From: Diadema setosum
Lineage: Eukaryota > Echinodermata > Echinoidea > Diadematoida > Diadematidae
NCBI RefSeq assembly: GCF_964275005.1
Contig: NC_092688.1
Span: forward strand, 46,989,748 to 47,053,747
Direction: 5' to 3'
Length of the DNA stretch: 64,000 bases
Shown: positions 25,301-33,235 of the stretch, in pieces
Position numbering within the stretch: the first letter of the stretch is position 1
Layout of the letters: every line of letters starts with the position of its first letter
The notes under the pieces: generated by a model
The model's input: the letters and a program-made list of their open reading frames with translations, nothing else
Told to the model about the DNA's origin: nothing
Databases searched by the model: none
Position numbers and translations under genes: made by a program

Positions 25301-25865
25301 CACTCTGCTAGTGTCTTTCATGTATTTATAACTTCTCTCCCATCCCCACAAATGCCATCACCCTCACCACTGTCACCACTGCCATCAACACCACAACTAC
25401 CATCATCATCACCATCCCCACCACCACAACCATCGTTATTACCACCACCACTACAACCATCATCTCCACCACCATCATCATCATCACCATCATCACAACC
25501 ACTACCACTACCACCCTCAGCTGGAGCGCAGCCAGAGTTCCCTCAGCAACGAGCTGGCGGCGCTGGCGGTGGACCAGGAGCTCAGCTCGGGCGAGATGGA
25601 ACTAATGGAGGAGGTGGATGTTGAGAAGCTTTCAAAGGACATTGAGGAGAGCCGGGTGGACTACCTGGAGCGATCCAAACACCTCAAGCGGCAGCTGAAC
25701 GAGCTCAAGTCAGAGATTGAGGAGCTGAAGGTGGAAGAGAAGCAGACCCAGTTAGACCGCATCTTCAATGAGGTCAACCGGACCGGAGAGACCAAGTCCA
25801 GCACGCTGAACAAGATCAGCAAGGGCACCACGCGTGCCCGTGTCGCCTTCTTCGAGGAGCTCTGA
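8078..25865 (+). CDS. Merlin (neurofibromin 2), FERM-domain tumour suppressor, 13 coding exons
   Basis: This is a complete gene: 586 codons joined from 8078-8158, 14254-14382, 15712-15918, 16859-17010, 17646-17721, 18390-18524, 19101-19175, 19881-19994, 20572-20694, 22805-22936, 23912-23997, 24732-24837 and 25521-25865, all with GT/AG introns and matching phases. The FERM domain spans about residues 10-305, the alpha-helical coiled coil about 306-470, and the C-terminal domain the remainder. Merlin rather than ezrin/radixin/moesin is indicated by the N-terminal extension before KTFTVRV, the [12 protein letters not shown] segment, and the terminus RVAFFEEL. Ser510 (KLSKDIEE) aligns with the PAK-regulated Ser518 of human merlin. 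Known merlins link cortical membrane proteins to actin and activate Hippo signalling. Oddities are a divergent blue box (residues 167-173) and no proline-rich linker before the C-terminal domain. The start at 8078 has A at -3 and an upstream in-frame stop. Confidence 0.95.
9704..10200. mobile_element. TTAA-MITE (CACTCAATCC family), old copy, merlin intron 1
   Basis: Long inverted arms. Near the left end is TGTGGATTGAGTGAATGCAGC (from 9738) and near the right end GCTGCTTTCACTCAATCCAC (from 10151). The left end is TTAA and the right end has decayed to TTAC. Two further members lie at 14973-15538 and 47836-48411. There is no coding capacity. Confidence 0.65.
10257..10301. repeat. (CA)n microsatellite
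   Basis: Roughly 20 CA units with one early interruption, in merlin intron 1. Confidence 0.9.
10610..11050. mobile_element. TTAA-ended MITE, merlin intron 1
   Basis: The left end TTAAAGGCACATGGTCCCAG and the right end GGACTATGCACCTTTAA form an imperfect terminal inverted repeat with TTAA at both extremities. The 441-bp interior is non-coding, although it contains an 87-codon chance ORF. Confidence 0.6.
12958..13190. mobile_element. Fragments of two MITE families in merlin intron 1
   Basis: The stretch 12958-13126 resembles one arm of the 4629-5505 foldback element (CCCAAAATGTGAAATTTCAA; TCTTTCTTTCAGAG). Next to it, 13123-13190 is a partial copy of the 93-bp TTAA palindromic family (GTCATGAGTATACTCG, GGGAAATGTG). 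Confidence 0.45.
13585..14123. mobile_element. Inverted-repeat element (GTTTCATAAAGCTGTTCTTA family), merlin intron 1
   Basis: The left end reads GGGGCGTTTCATAAAGCTGT. The right end, AACAGCTTTATATGAAACAC, is its inverse, and both are bounded by G or C runs. The interior is AT-rich. A second member at 14933-15665 carries a nested insertion. Confidence 0.6.
14254..14382 (+). CDS. Merlin exon 2 (residues 28-70)
   Basis: Codes for FERM subdomain F1, including [20 protein letters not shown] and [18 protein letters not shown]. Phase 0 on both sides; acceptor TTAG and donor GTGAGA. Confidence 0.95.
14933..15665. mobile_element. Second copy of the same inverted-repeat element, with a nested TTAA-MITE
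   Basis: The left arm begins GGAGGTGTTTCATTAAGCTG and the right arm ends AACAGCTTTATGAAACACCC. The segment 14973-15538 is a separate TTAA-flanked element inserted within it. The outer right end lies only about 47 nt upstream of merlin exon 3, so the branchpoint/acceptor region abuts the transposon. Confidence 0.65.
14973..15538. mobile_element. TTAA-MITE (CACTCAATCC family), nested copy
   Basis: A near-complete foldback. The left arm includes GGAACCGCTGGATGAGGAGA (from 15107) and the right arm TCTCCTCATCCAGCGGTTCC. TTAA is at both ends (14973 and 15535). The arms are well preserved, so it is younger than the host element. Confidence 0.75.
15712..15918 (+). CDS. Merlin exon 3 (residues 71-139)
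   Basis: Covers the end of F1 and the start of F2 ([50 protein letters not shown]). At 207 nt it equals, from memory, human NF2 exons 3 plus 4, so two vertebrate exons appear as one here. Confidence 0.95.
16859..17010 (+). CDS. Merlin exon 4 (residues 140-190, F2 and blue box)
   Basis: Encodes [20 protein letters not shown], then [20 protein letters not shown]. The seven residues that align with merlin's blue box (YQMTPEM) read FDMSVSQ. The exon ends in split-codon AG. It is 152 nt, equal from memory to human exons 5 plus 6. Confidence 0.93.
17646..17721 (+). CDS. Merlin exon 5 (residues 190-215)
   Basis: Completes the split Arg codon and encodes [20 protein letters not shown], entering F3. 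The 76-nt length matches human exon 7 from memory. Confidence 0.95.
17945..18036. mobile_element. 93-bp TTAA palindromic MITE, merlin intron 5
   Basis: Starts TTAACCCGTTGAGGACGAGT and ends CCTCATTGGGTTAA, inverse of each other. The interior carries the family signature ATTCTCGGGC...GGGAAATGCG. Related copies are at 13123-13190 (partial), 24972-25067, 49873-49965 and 56133-56225. Confidence 0.75.
18390..18524 (+). CDS. Merlin exon 6 (residues 216-260)
   Basis: Core of FERM F3 ([35 protein letters not shown]), a PH/PTB-like fold that binds phosphoinositides and membrane-protein tails in the family. Phase 0 on both sides. Confidence 0.95.
19101..19175 (+). CDS. Merlin exon 7 (residues 261-285)
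   Basis: Encodes [20 protein letters not shown] then HMNKL, which continues F3. Good polypyrimidine acceptor TTTTCTGCAG and donor GTAAGT. Confidence 0.95.
19223..19805 (+). repeat. C-rich minisatellite, merlin intron 7
   Basis: About 580 bases built from variants of CCCATTGCCCCTCC, almost free of G on the plus strand, ending 75 nt before exon 8. The complementary strand has repeated GGGG tracts. Long Pro/Leu/Ser reading frames across it are artefacts of composition. Confidence 0.8.
19881..19994 (+). CDS. Merlin exon 8 (residues 286-323)
   Basis: Last F3 helix ([17 protein letters not shown]) and the start of the coiled-coil segment ([17 protein letters not shown]). Phase 0, donor GTGAGT. 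Confidence 0.95.
20572..20694 (+). CDS. Merlin exon 9 (residues 324-364)
   Basis: Charged helical segment of the coiled coil ([20 protein letters not shown]... then ESRIAHEAL). Its last ~25 nt and donor GTGAGAAC are repeated in decayed form about ten more times in the following intron (20.77-21.9 kb). Confidence 0.93.
20677..21905 (+). repeat. ~100-bp tandem array derived from the exon 9 splice-donor region
   Basis: About eleven copies follow exon 9. Each unit has an exon-like head (GATAGCACACGAAGCTCTG), a donor-like GTGAGAAC, then TAGGCATGT, AAGGCTATGGATATAATTGA and TAGTTCATACTG. Donor-equivalent GT positions fall at 20695 (the real one), 20783, 20885, 20983 (lost to GA), 21211, 21315, 21421, 21523, 21722 and 21824. 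Spacing is 88-106 nt except where an insertion (21037-21164) or a degraded unit intervenes. Divergence increases away from the exon. Confidence 0.85.
21037..21164. mobile_element. Small MITE inserted in the exon 9-derived array
   Basis: Imperfect inverted ends GGCCCCATTTTATCAAAA and TTCATAAAACAGGACCCC, about 128 bp. It interrupts the fourth repeat unit. Confidence 0.5.
22279..22707. mobile_element. TTAA-ended MITE, merlin intron 9
   Basis: The left end TTAAAGGTATTAGCCCACAT and right end ATGTGGGCTAGTACCTTTAA are nearly perfect inverse copies. Length is 429 bp. It stops 98 nt before exon 10. Confidence 0.75.
22805..22936 (+). CDS. Merlin exon 10 (residues 365-408)
   Basis: Coiled-coil segment [20 protein letters not shown], then EAIK. 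Together with exon 11 it totals 218 nt, equal from memory to human exon 12, so an intron splits this region here. Confidence 0.93.
22975..23130 (+). repeat. Dispersed CTCCC-rich repeat, merlin intron 10
   Basis: Contains AAAATCTCCCATTCTCCTGC. A diverged reverse-complement relative lies in an STK36 intron at about 44570-44700, so this is a dispersed repeat family rather than unique sequence. Confidence 0.45.
23912..23997 (+). CDS. Merlin exon 11 (residues 409-437)
   Basis: [20 protein letters not shown], then KLAEESKQ, followed by a split Arg codon (AG). Continues the alpha-helical segment. Confidence 0.93.
24732..24837 (+). CDS. Merlin exon 12 (residues 437-472)
   Basis: Completes Arg437 and encodes [20 protein letters not shown], ending SRRPMTA. 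Vertebrate merlin has a proline-rich stretch at this position; here it is absent. The 106-nt length matches human exon 13 from memory. The acceptor (CTGATGAAG) lacks a clear polypyrimidine tract, but phase and homology support it. Confidence 0.88.
24972..25067. mobile_element. 93-bp palindromic MITE, diverged copy, merlin intron 12
   Basis: Matches the 17945-18036 family (ACTCTTACAGGCATCTATGA; TGTGTTATAGCAAAGTCAGC; AACAGGTTAA). The left terminal TTAA has mutated. Confidence 0.55.
25340..25515 (+). repeat. ACC/ATC triplet repeat abutting merlin exon 13
   Basis: About 175 bases of CAC/CAT/ACC triplets run almost to the exon 13 acceptor at 25519-25520. The C-rich, A-interrupted sequence has no long pyrimidine run. 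Confidence 0.85.
25521..25865 (+). CDS. Merlin exon 13 (residues 473-586, C-terminal domain and stop)
   Basis: Encodes [20 protein letters not shown], then [20 protein letters not shown], and ends [10 protein letters not shown] with TGA at 25863-25865. This domain binds the FERM domain to close the molecule. Ser510 is equivalent to human Ser518. The acceptor CCCTCAG directly follows an ACC/ATC triplet tract (25340-25515) that takes the place of a normal polypyrimidine tract. Confidence 0.95.
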   Translation: MERSQSSLSNELAALAVDQELSSGEMELMEEVDVEKLSKDIEESRVDYLERSKHLKRQLNELKSEIEELKVEEKQTQLDRIFNEVNRTGETKSSTLNKISKGTTRARVAFFEEL

Positions 25866-27577
25866 TCTCGCCCTGCGTGATTTGTGACTGCGTATAATCC
25901 ACCGAACTTAGTGATGGTTTGACTTTTGTGCGCGACTGTCACATCAAGTGTGCTCAGAGATGGGGTTTTGTCCAGCCTGACCTTTTTAGGAGTGTTCGCT
26001 TCTTTTGACACAACTCGGTCCTTACGTCCTGTGTTCCAGTGGCTATTTTTTTGTCAACGACTATGTTTGTGAGAGAGAAATCTCCACATGATATGTGAAC
26101 TCAATTTGTGAGCATTACAACTCAAAGCAATAATGCTCTTGAGATGGATCACTGTTCCAGCTTGACTTAATGAGAACAGTGTGTACACTGATGGATTTTC
26201 TGAGAATGGTGAATCCAAATTTGTGTTGCTGCACACTTGTGGTGTGTAGTGCAGATACAACTTGATGTTTTCCTGAGGGGAAGCAGAAAAAGGTCTCTGC
26301 GCATCGTCTCCATGTGTGTTGAGTCCGCCTTTTTGTCTGTGTGTATGATCATGTCACAAGAACTTGCACTGTGTAAATGTTGACCACCGCAAATTTGATG
26401 TGTTTAAATGCTTTCAGGCTAAACAGAGAGTAAGCAAAGTTCTTACTCTGAGGGAAATGTAGGTCAGCTACTTCTGTAAGATGTATGTGGATTCAACCAA
26501 TGAATATCCTACATGATTGGTCAGACTAGGTTGCAATACATGGTGGGCTTTGTGTATCGTGCTGCATATGCCAAATCTGCATAATGCATTCACACTTTCT
26601 TTTTATATGATTTGATAGGTTATCAGCTCTGATTAGGATATAGGACACCTACTGACTTGTTTTCAATCCAATAGCCTTGTTTTGTATTATTCTATTCAGT
26701 TCACTATTTGGCGGACAGTGACATATTTGGGGGTTTTAACATCGATGTGTAGATCAAAATCACATTGGATGAGACTCTCTTCCAGAAGGGTTCTTCCAAT
26801 TTCAATTTCAAGTCAGTTATATTTTATTTACGTACAAGGAAAGGTAATACATAATACATTTGAAATTGAAATTGAAAATTAGAATTATTGGTATGTCATT
26901 GCACCAAAGGTTAAAGGGAGCACAAGAATATTTGTGGATTTGACGAGGTCACAATTATTTATTGATGACTGTAGACTTTTTTTTGCATACACTGTCCATT
27001 GTGAATTTTGCTAAACAAACTAAATCTATGCATACACTTTTGCTAGTTCTGATGCCCACAATGATAGCAACAAAATTAATTACAAAATTATGTTTAATAA
27101 GAAGGCATTCAGAGTGATTCAGAACTTGACTTTCAATCAAATCAAATCTTGTGTGTAAATTAAATTGATTTTTATGCCTCTGCACCTAAGCGTGCTAGAT
27201 TTACATTGAATCAGAAATTGTTTTATGTATGATGTAACACATAGCATATAACATGTAGTACATATCCAATGTGTAATACAAAAAACTGTAGTTCATATGT
27301 AACACATATTATGTAACATGGCCCTATATTAATTCTTTGCATATCTATGCTAGTCACTGCATGCATTAAAGGGGGTGGGGTGTCATAAGCTGCAGGGAGG
27401 GGTGTGAGAGAATGTAAGACTGTCATTTTGTGAGAGGAAATCTTTGCTATTTCTCTTTTAAAATGTTGCCATTTCCTTTCCATGTTTCAAACTCAACTTG
27501 ATTTCTCTAGGACACTAGGTACTGTATTGTCTACGTATCTCCAAGTTTTTAAATTTTCAGTGCCAGAGAAATATTTT

Positions 27578-27601
27578 TATTTATTTATTTATTTATTTAT
27601 A
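27578..27601 (+). repeat. (TTTA)n microsatellite
   Basis: About six TTTA units in the presumed merlin 3' flank. A GA-rich tract follows at 27685-27710. Confidence 0.8.
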
Positions 27602-28951
27602 TTTTTGGCGAGAAATCTCTGTTGCATGTTGTATTCTATAATGATGATGAGTGTTACGATGCCAAAGAGGCATTACAAAAACAGTAAGAGAAAGAGAGAG
27701 AGAGAGATGAGATACAGGAATATATTTATTTTGATGAGAGAGTGTGTGGCATACTGGATGATGAGAGTGAGAGATAGATGGAAGGAGAGATAAAATTTTG
27801 ATTGATGGAAGAATGTGGAATTCAATTGTTAATGTTACCTTCAAGATGTAATGTATTAAAAATGTTTAGGGTAATAAGATCAGCCTAGTCTGTAGCAGTA
27901 AAAAACAAAACAAAGGAAAACAAAACCCCCACAATTTTTGCAAAATACTTTGAACAGGATATATACCACTAGATGATGTCTCAAATACATAACTCATGAC
28001 CAAGGATGCACTGATTGTGTAATTTTTTCTTTTCTTTTGCTCTTCAAAAACATTAAATTGTGACTGTAACCATTGGACTTGCCAATGGTGTTATTGATGA
28101 ATAGTGATGATAACATTAATAAGTTTTTGCAAAATGCCCCATCCACCTTACCCAGGGTGCTTGAAGTGTGCAGTTGTTTTTTGTTGTTGTTTGTAAGGTT
28201 ATTGTTGTGGAAAGTTTTTGGATTCTTTGATATACCTGATACAGATGTTTTATGGAATCAAATTGCAGACATTTGAATTATGATTTTTTAAGGAGCAATA
28301 TAATGACACAAAAGTGAAAGTTAGGGTAGATGATATTCTATGGGATGTTCAAATGTCACAACCTTGTTATAATTCATGTACTTTGTGATTGTATTCTCTT
28401 TGTCTCACCTCAACATTTTACTTGCACTAGAAATATTTTCAAATGATAATCAGAATGGTATTCTCACTTTAAAAAAAAAAAGGTATCAGTACTTCGACAT
28501 CAAGACTTAATCTTTGTATGATGTATTCTCAACGTTTTTAGCTCCTGTATGCAAAGAAATTTTTGAATCTCGAGTAAAGATGAATTGATTGTAACTCAAA
28601 ATAATTGATATCTTTCCAAACATTTCATGGCTGTTTAATTTCTGGTCATGCTGACATACATATTTCTTCTGCTCTAGTCCTTAAAGATTGACTTGAGACT
28701 AGTTAAAGTACTATTTGCCCCTCCCCCCCCCCCCCAAAAAAAAAAAAAAAAATATTGAATGATTGTTAAAGACTAATAATCTGTAATAAGCTGGTTAGAA
28801 CATTAGACCCCTTTGCAAATTTCTTTAACAATGAAAGCTGTAATATTAAATAATTTCACAGTATTCAGACATCCTTCAGCTTAAAGCTGTCAACATTTTA
28901 GTTTGGAACATGAAATCTATTCCTCTTCTCAATGTGTACACTGAACCAGAG

Positions 28952-29104
28952 TACAGTGCACTCCCGTTATAATGAACACGGTTATAATAAAATTCCGGTT
29001 ACAACGAAGTAAAAATTCAGGCCGTAACATTATCCGCTCTACGTATTTTTATTGTTTATTTGTTCGGTTATAACGAGACTCCATTATAACGGGAGTCCAC
29101 TGTA
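28952..29104. mobile_element. TA-flanked MITE, pogo/Tigger-like ends
   Basis: Ends TACAGTGCACTCCCGTTATA and TATAACGGGAGTCCACTGTA are near-perfect inverse repeats starting with TA-CAGT, typical of Tc1/mariner/pogo superfamily elements. The interior GGTTATAATAAAATTCCGGT is shared with copies at 36633-36821 and 61153-61334. Confidence 0.75.
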
Positions 29105-30091
29105 ACAAATAAGACATAATTTATTATCTCCATCTTACAAACCACTAAACTGCCAGTACTTTTGTTCAGGGAATCTTGAAATTTGCTTGCAGTACTATGC
29201 AAGTTTCTTTGAAGTCATCATCTTTATCACTCTGCATTGTCATCTTGATATAAGTTGAAAACATGTTAAAGGAGACCTCAGGATGATTTCCAGACTTTTG
29301 CATTTTGACAACTATATAGTGGGTACAGAGTTTCAGAATTTGTAGTGATTGGGATGAGAAATAAGAGTGTATTCAAAATTTGTAACAAATCACAATGAAC
29401 AAGGATGAGAACATGGCAGCTTCAAAAGAATGCATCAGTTGGGGCTCAAGGAAGCAGATCAAAAGAAGAAAGCATGCATAAGTTCTGCCCTGGTGGCTTG
29501 TTAAGCAAGTGGTATTGTACTGGAATTACATTGCTACATTTCTGAAATATGTGAGCAACTATGTCATATCCTTGTTCAGAGTACTTTATTCTGGTTTTTC
29601 AGAGTATTTGCTAATCTACTTAGGACCACAAGAAATTTCACAAATTTTTACATGGAGCTGTTGTTTATGTACTACATGGTGTGAAATTATGCAAATCGTC
29701 TGGACTCTTTTTAAGTATTCAGCAGCAAAAAATGAGAGAAAAAAACAAACAACCAAAAACACTTTAATTTAAGATCATTGAGCCAGGGGGGATATCTGTG
29801 CACAGACATGAAAGATACAATGTATTCATGTTAATGTTTGCTACCATCTGTAGATTAGTTGTCAAGGAAACCAGGAGAGCTTATCATAGAAAACCATCTA
29901 TCTGCCTTGATTACTAGCACATTGCTTTCATCTGTATGGAAAGACTGAACCACCCCACCAATGTGTTCATATTCACAAATCTTTTTGACCCGTGTAATAT
30001 GTGAAGGGCTTTGTAGTATTCCTGTTGTTTGTTTGTTTGTTTGTTTTTTCTGGTCCATGAATTTGTTCCCATTTCACTTGATTATTTATCT

Positions 30092-30757
30092 GTGACCTGC
30101 CACAACAAAAGGATCCTAAAGTCGCTGACGGCTGAGCAGAGAAAATCGATTTTGAAGTCAAGTCATCAAAATTGGTCAAAACGATTGGATTTCTGTTTTT
30201 GGCATAATTTTGTAGTCTAATGTATCATCTATCATCTGTCAAAATTTCGAAGCTAAACGATCAGAGGAAAGGCAAGAAATTAGTGTTTTTCTGGGCCATG
30301 ATTTTCTGACTAGCAACGGAACAGAAACGTGTCTGAAGATTTGGATTTAGTGCCGCAGATAGACTCCGCCCCTAGCAACGAGGGAGAGATCTTATTGGTC
30401 AGTGTGTGGCACCCTCGTTACTGATTGGTCGTGCATAGACCGCTTGCACTAAGCTTGAATGAACATCATGGAGGTTGCTATGAGCAGACCTTAATCTAGT
30501 GTCAAGAGGTGAAAACTGTCTTACCTCCCTTGATCACAATTGCATCGGAAAGAAAACTTTGAAGGCAGTTTTCTCGAAACGCTGATTTCCTAGACCACTT
30601 GACATGGTCTCATAAAATCACCAATATATCCACATCCGAGTGCCTTATGAGTTGTGTTGTATACAAAATTAAAGCGGAAGAGTAAGGGAATAATGTCATA
30701 TCATTTTCAGAAAATCGTCCTCCCCGACTTTCAGATCCTTTTGTTGTAGCGGGTCAC
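30092..30757. mobile_element. Foldback element with GTGACCYGC ends, long form
   Basis: The left arm has CACAACAAAAGGATCCTAAA, and the right arm its inverse (CAGATCCTTTTGTTGTAGCG), ending GGGTCAC at 30757. It is 666 bp with no ORF. A 0.27-kb version with the same arms lies at 40263-40538. Confidence 0.7.
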
Positions 30758-31154
30758 ATGTGTCAGGCAAGCATGAGTTGACATGGAAACCATCATGACA
30801 AGGTTCGTTTGAAATATTTGAATTTTTTAGTCAGCTTGTCGGCTTATTGTAGCTGTAGTATGCTAGTAGCAATCAGTGCAAAAATGGAAAGAAACCATTA
30901 ACAGTATCTTTACACACCATGTGCCTTCAGTAAGAATATACTGAATTCAGTAGTTGAAATACAGATTTATCAAGCTATTTTGGCTTCATTGTGAAGTGCC
31001 TGGATTTTAGAATGTTGCAGCTAGCTGTCTTTAACTAAATGTTGAAATTATGATTAATGTGATGAACGAATACTTTAAATTTATATCTGCTCCCACCTCT
31101 AAGCTCTGTAAGATGACTTGATTCAGAACACATCAGGCTTATTTTTGTTACAGT

Positions 31155-31235
31155 CACTATTATGATTATGATTATCATGATGATGATGATTGTTATTATC
31201 ATTATTATTATCTTCATCATTATTGTTGTCATCAT
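31155..31235 (+). repeat. ATT/ATG trinucleotide tract
   Basis: Imperfect ATTATTATC/ATGATG repeats; low-complexity reading frames only. Confidence 0.75.
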
Positions 31236-31978
31236 ACACATTTTGTCAAATTTAGTTTTAGTCATTAATATTGATATCATTTCATATAATCCTCATAGCA
31301 TTCATTACCATCACCATTACAACCCCTGCCATTTATCATTTTTATCAGATACTTGGTGTGTGGTAATTTTCCTGTTCTATTGACGAAAAAATTGGTAAAA
31401 TGAACTACTGGGATGGAAAAAGAGATGCATAATGCATATTATTATTTTTTTTTATTGCGAATTTCTGACAGTTTTCTTTTGTGTTGACCTTTTGTCACTG
31501 GAAGCAATGCTGCATGTAAGGTATTGTACAGGCTGTCGTTAAGACATGCACTGTACCTTTGACTGTATGGTGCTTTACCATAAATGATTGTTGAAAAAAT
31601 GGGATGCCACCTGTTAAAAAAAAAGAAGAATATCTAAAAAAATTAATGTTCTTTGACACAACACAGACTCAAGACTGAGATACTGAATCAGTGGAAATAT
31701 TTGTAATGCTCCATATTTGAAGGGTGAATTGTGATATTTTCTTACCCCATAACCCTGCAGTTTGATGCTCAGTGATATCTAACATTGGGTGATTCAATGG
31801 TTTTTATAAAATTCTGTGGTTGAAAAAAATAGCTCTGCTCAAAATCACAATCCTGCCAAATACATTGTATCAATGTATATTGTAAAAAAAAAAAAAAAGG
31901 ATATTGGTCACAATATCAGTACAAAAAACATGTAAGAGTACATATTTTAGCATATCTGTCAACATTGTGATAATGTAA

Positions 31979-32215
31979 TACTGTAAAAGCGGTTATTTTT
32001 GCGAGGGTTTAATTTTCATGTATTTCACAAACCACTGTTGGGCTACAAATTTAACAACACACAAAAATATGACCACCTGATCTGAAGCACATTAAATTTG
32101 TGGAGTGAATGGACAGGCAGTACTTCACGAATCGGGGAAAAAATCTCGTAAAATTGTCTGTGACCTCCTCATTCACAGAAAATATCTGTACAAGAAACTA
32201 ATAGCTTTTACAGTA
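31979..32215. mobile_element. TA-flanked MITE (TACTGTAAAAGC ends)
   Basis: TACTGTAAAAGCGGTTATTT at the left and AATAGCTTTTACAGTA at the right are inverted. The interior has the GCGAGGGTTTAATTTTC signature. Looser relatives occur at 43127-43355, 50001-50193, 55157-55316 and 56824-57018. Confidence 0.65.
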
Positions 32216-32895
32216 GAGTAGGTTTTTAATGATCTCTTGTTCTATTGACTCAATCATTACGAACTGTTTCAAGGTCACATGGGTTTGTGCCAAATGTGTT
32301 TGTAGAAGATGTCTGTAGATTCTGTGATGTTCACTGGGCATGAAGAAAAGGACAAAAATTCCATGTTTGTGTGGCTGTTGATATTGTGTGTTGAGGTTAC
32401 ATTATGTTGTCAGGTTGTCAGCGCAAGAAAAGAAGTGTTAACATTACTGTCATTCAATTGCATTATACCAAAGGATTGTAGTTCTCAGTAAGGAGTGACT
32501 CGAAAGCATTCTAAGTGTCTGTACTAGCTTCTGTCTGTTAGAAGCTTTTTGCGCTTGTAATTTGTGAGGTGAGAAGCATTTACAATGTATGGTGAGAAGC
32601 ATTTACAATGTATAGTGAGAATTCATTGAAAAGGTCAAAGTTCAGAGTTGGGTCATAAAGTGTGTGTGCACATACTGTTATGTCGGTGCCATTTATTGAG
32701 CGTGTCTGTTAGCAAACCCTGCTTATATCTGCAAGATGAAAAATGTGATCATGCAATATCCTGTCTTTCTTATGGGGGGAAGAGAAAACTGAAAACTTGC
32801 GTTGTAAATCACTTTAGATCCAGCTCCCCAATAGGTTAAAATTGCTCTTAGGTTTGATGGTGTATTGTAATGTCATTGCACAATGAAGGGGTGCA

Positions 32896-33235
32896 CGTCA
32901 CGAGACCGACACCCACGAGTCATACAGCCCATGAGTTATACAGCTCACAAGTCATACAGCCCATGAGTTATACAGCTCACAAGTCATACAGCCCATTAGT
33001 TCGACACTAAGCTAACAAGGCCCACGAGACCAACACATTAAGCCCCGTGTTGTATCTATCGAACTTGTGGGCTGTTTTACCTAGTGTCGAACTCATGGGC
33101 TTTATTTGCCTAGTGTCGAACTCGTGGGCTGTACGACTTGTGAGCTGTATGACTCATGGACCCATTTCCAATGTTGAACTTGTGGGCTGTATATGACTCG
33201 TTGGTGTTGGTCTAGTGGGATGACCCCCAGTGAAG
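32896..33235. repeat. Palindromic cluster of ~17-bp direct and inverted units
   Basis: The left half contains repeated CCCATGAGTTATACAGCTCA / CAAGTCATACAGCC units. The right half contains their inverses (GGGCTGTACGACTTGTGAGC, GCTGTATGACTCATGG) and two TAGTGTCGAACTC units, with the counterpart AGTTCGACACTA near 32998. The symmetry centre is near 33050. Nothing in it is coding. Confidence 0.75.

Noticed and set aside
25352..25624. Pro/Ser-rich ORF starting in the ACC/ATC tract and running into merlin exon 13
   Set aside because: It is out of frame with the conserved merlin C-terminal coding sequence and reflects the triplet repeat.
32896..33235. CRISPR-like repeat array
   Set aside because: Units are both direct and inverted, without unique equal-length spacers, in a eukaryotic genome.
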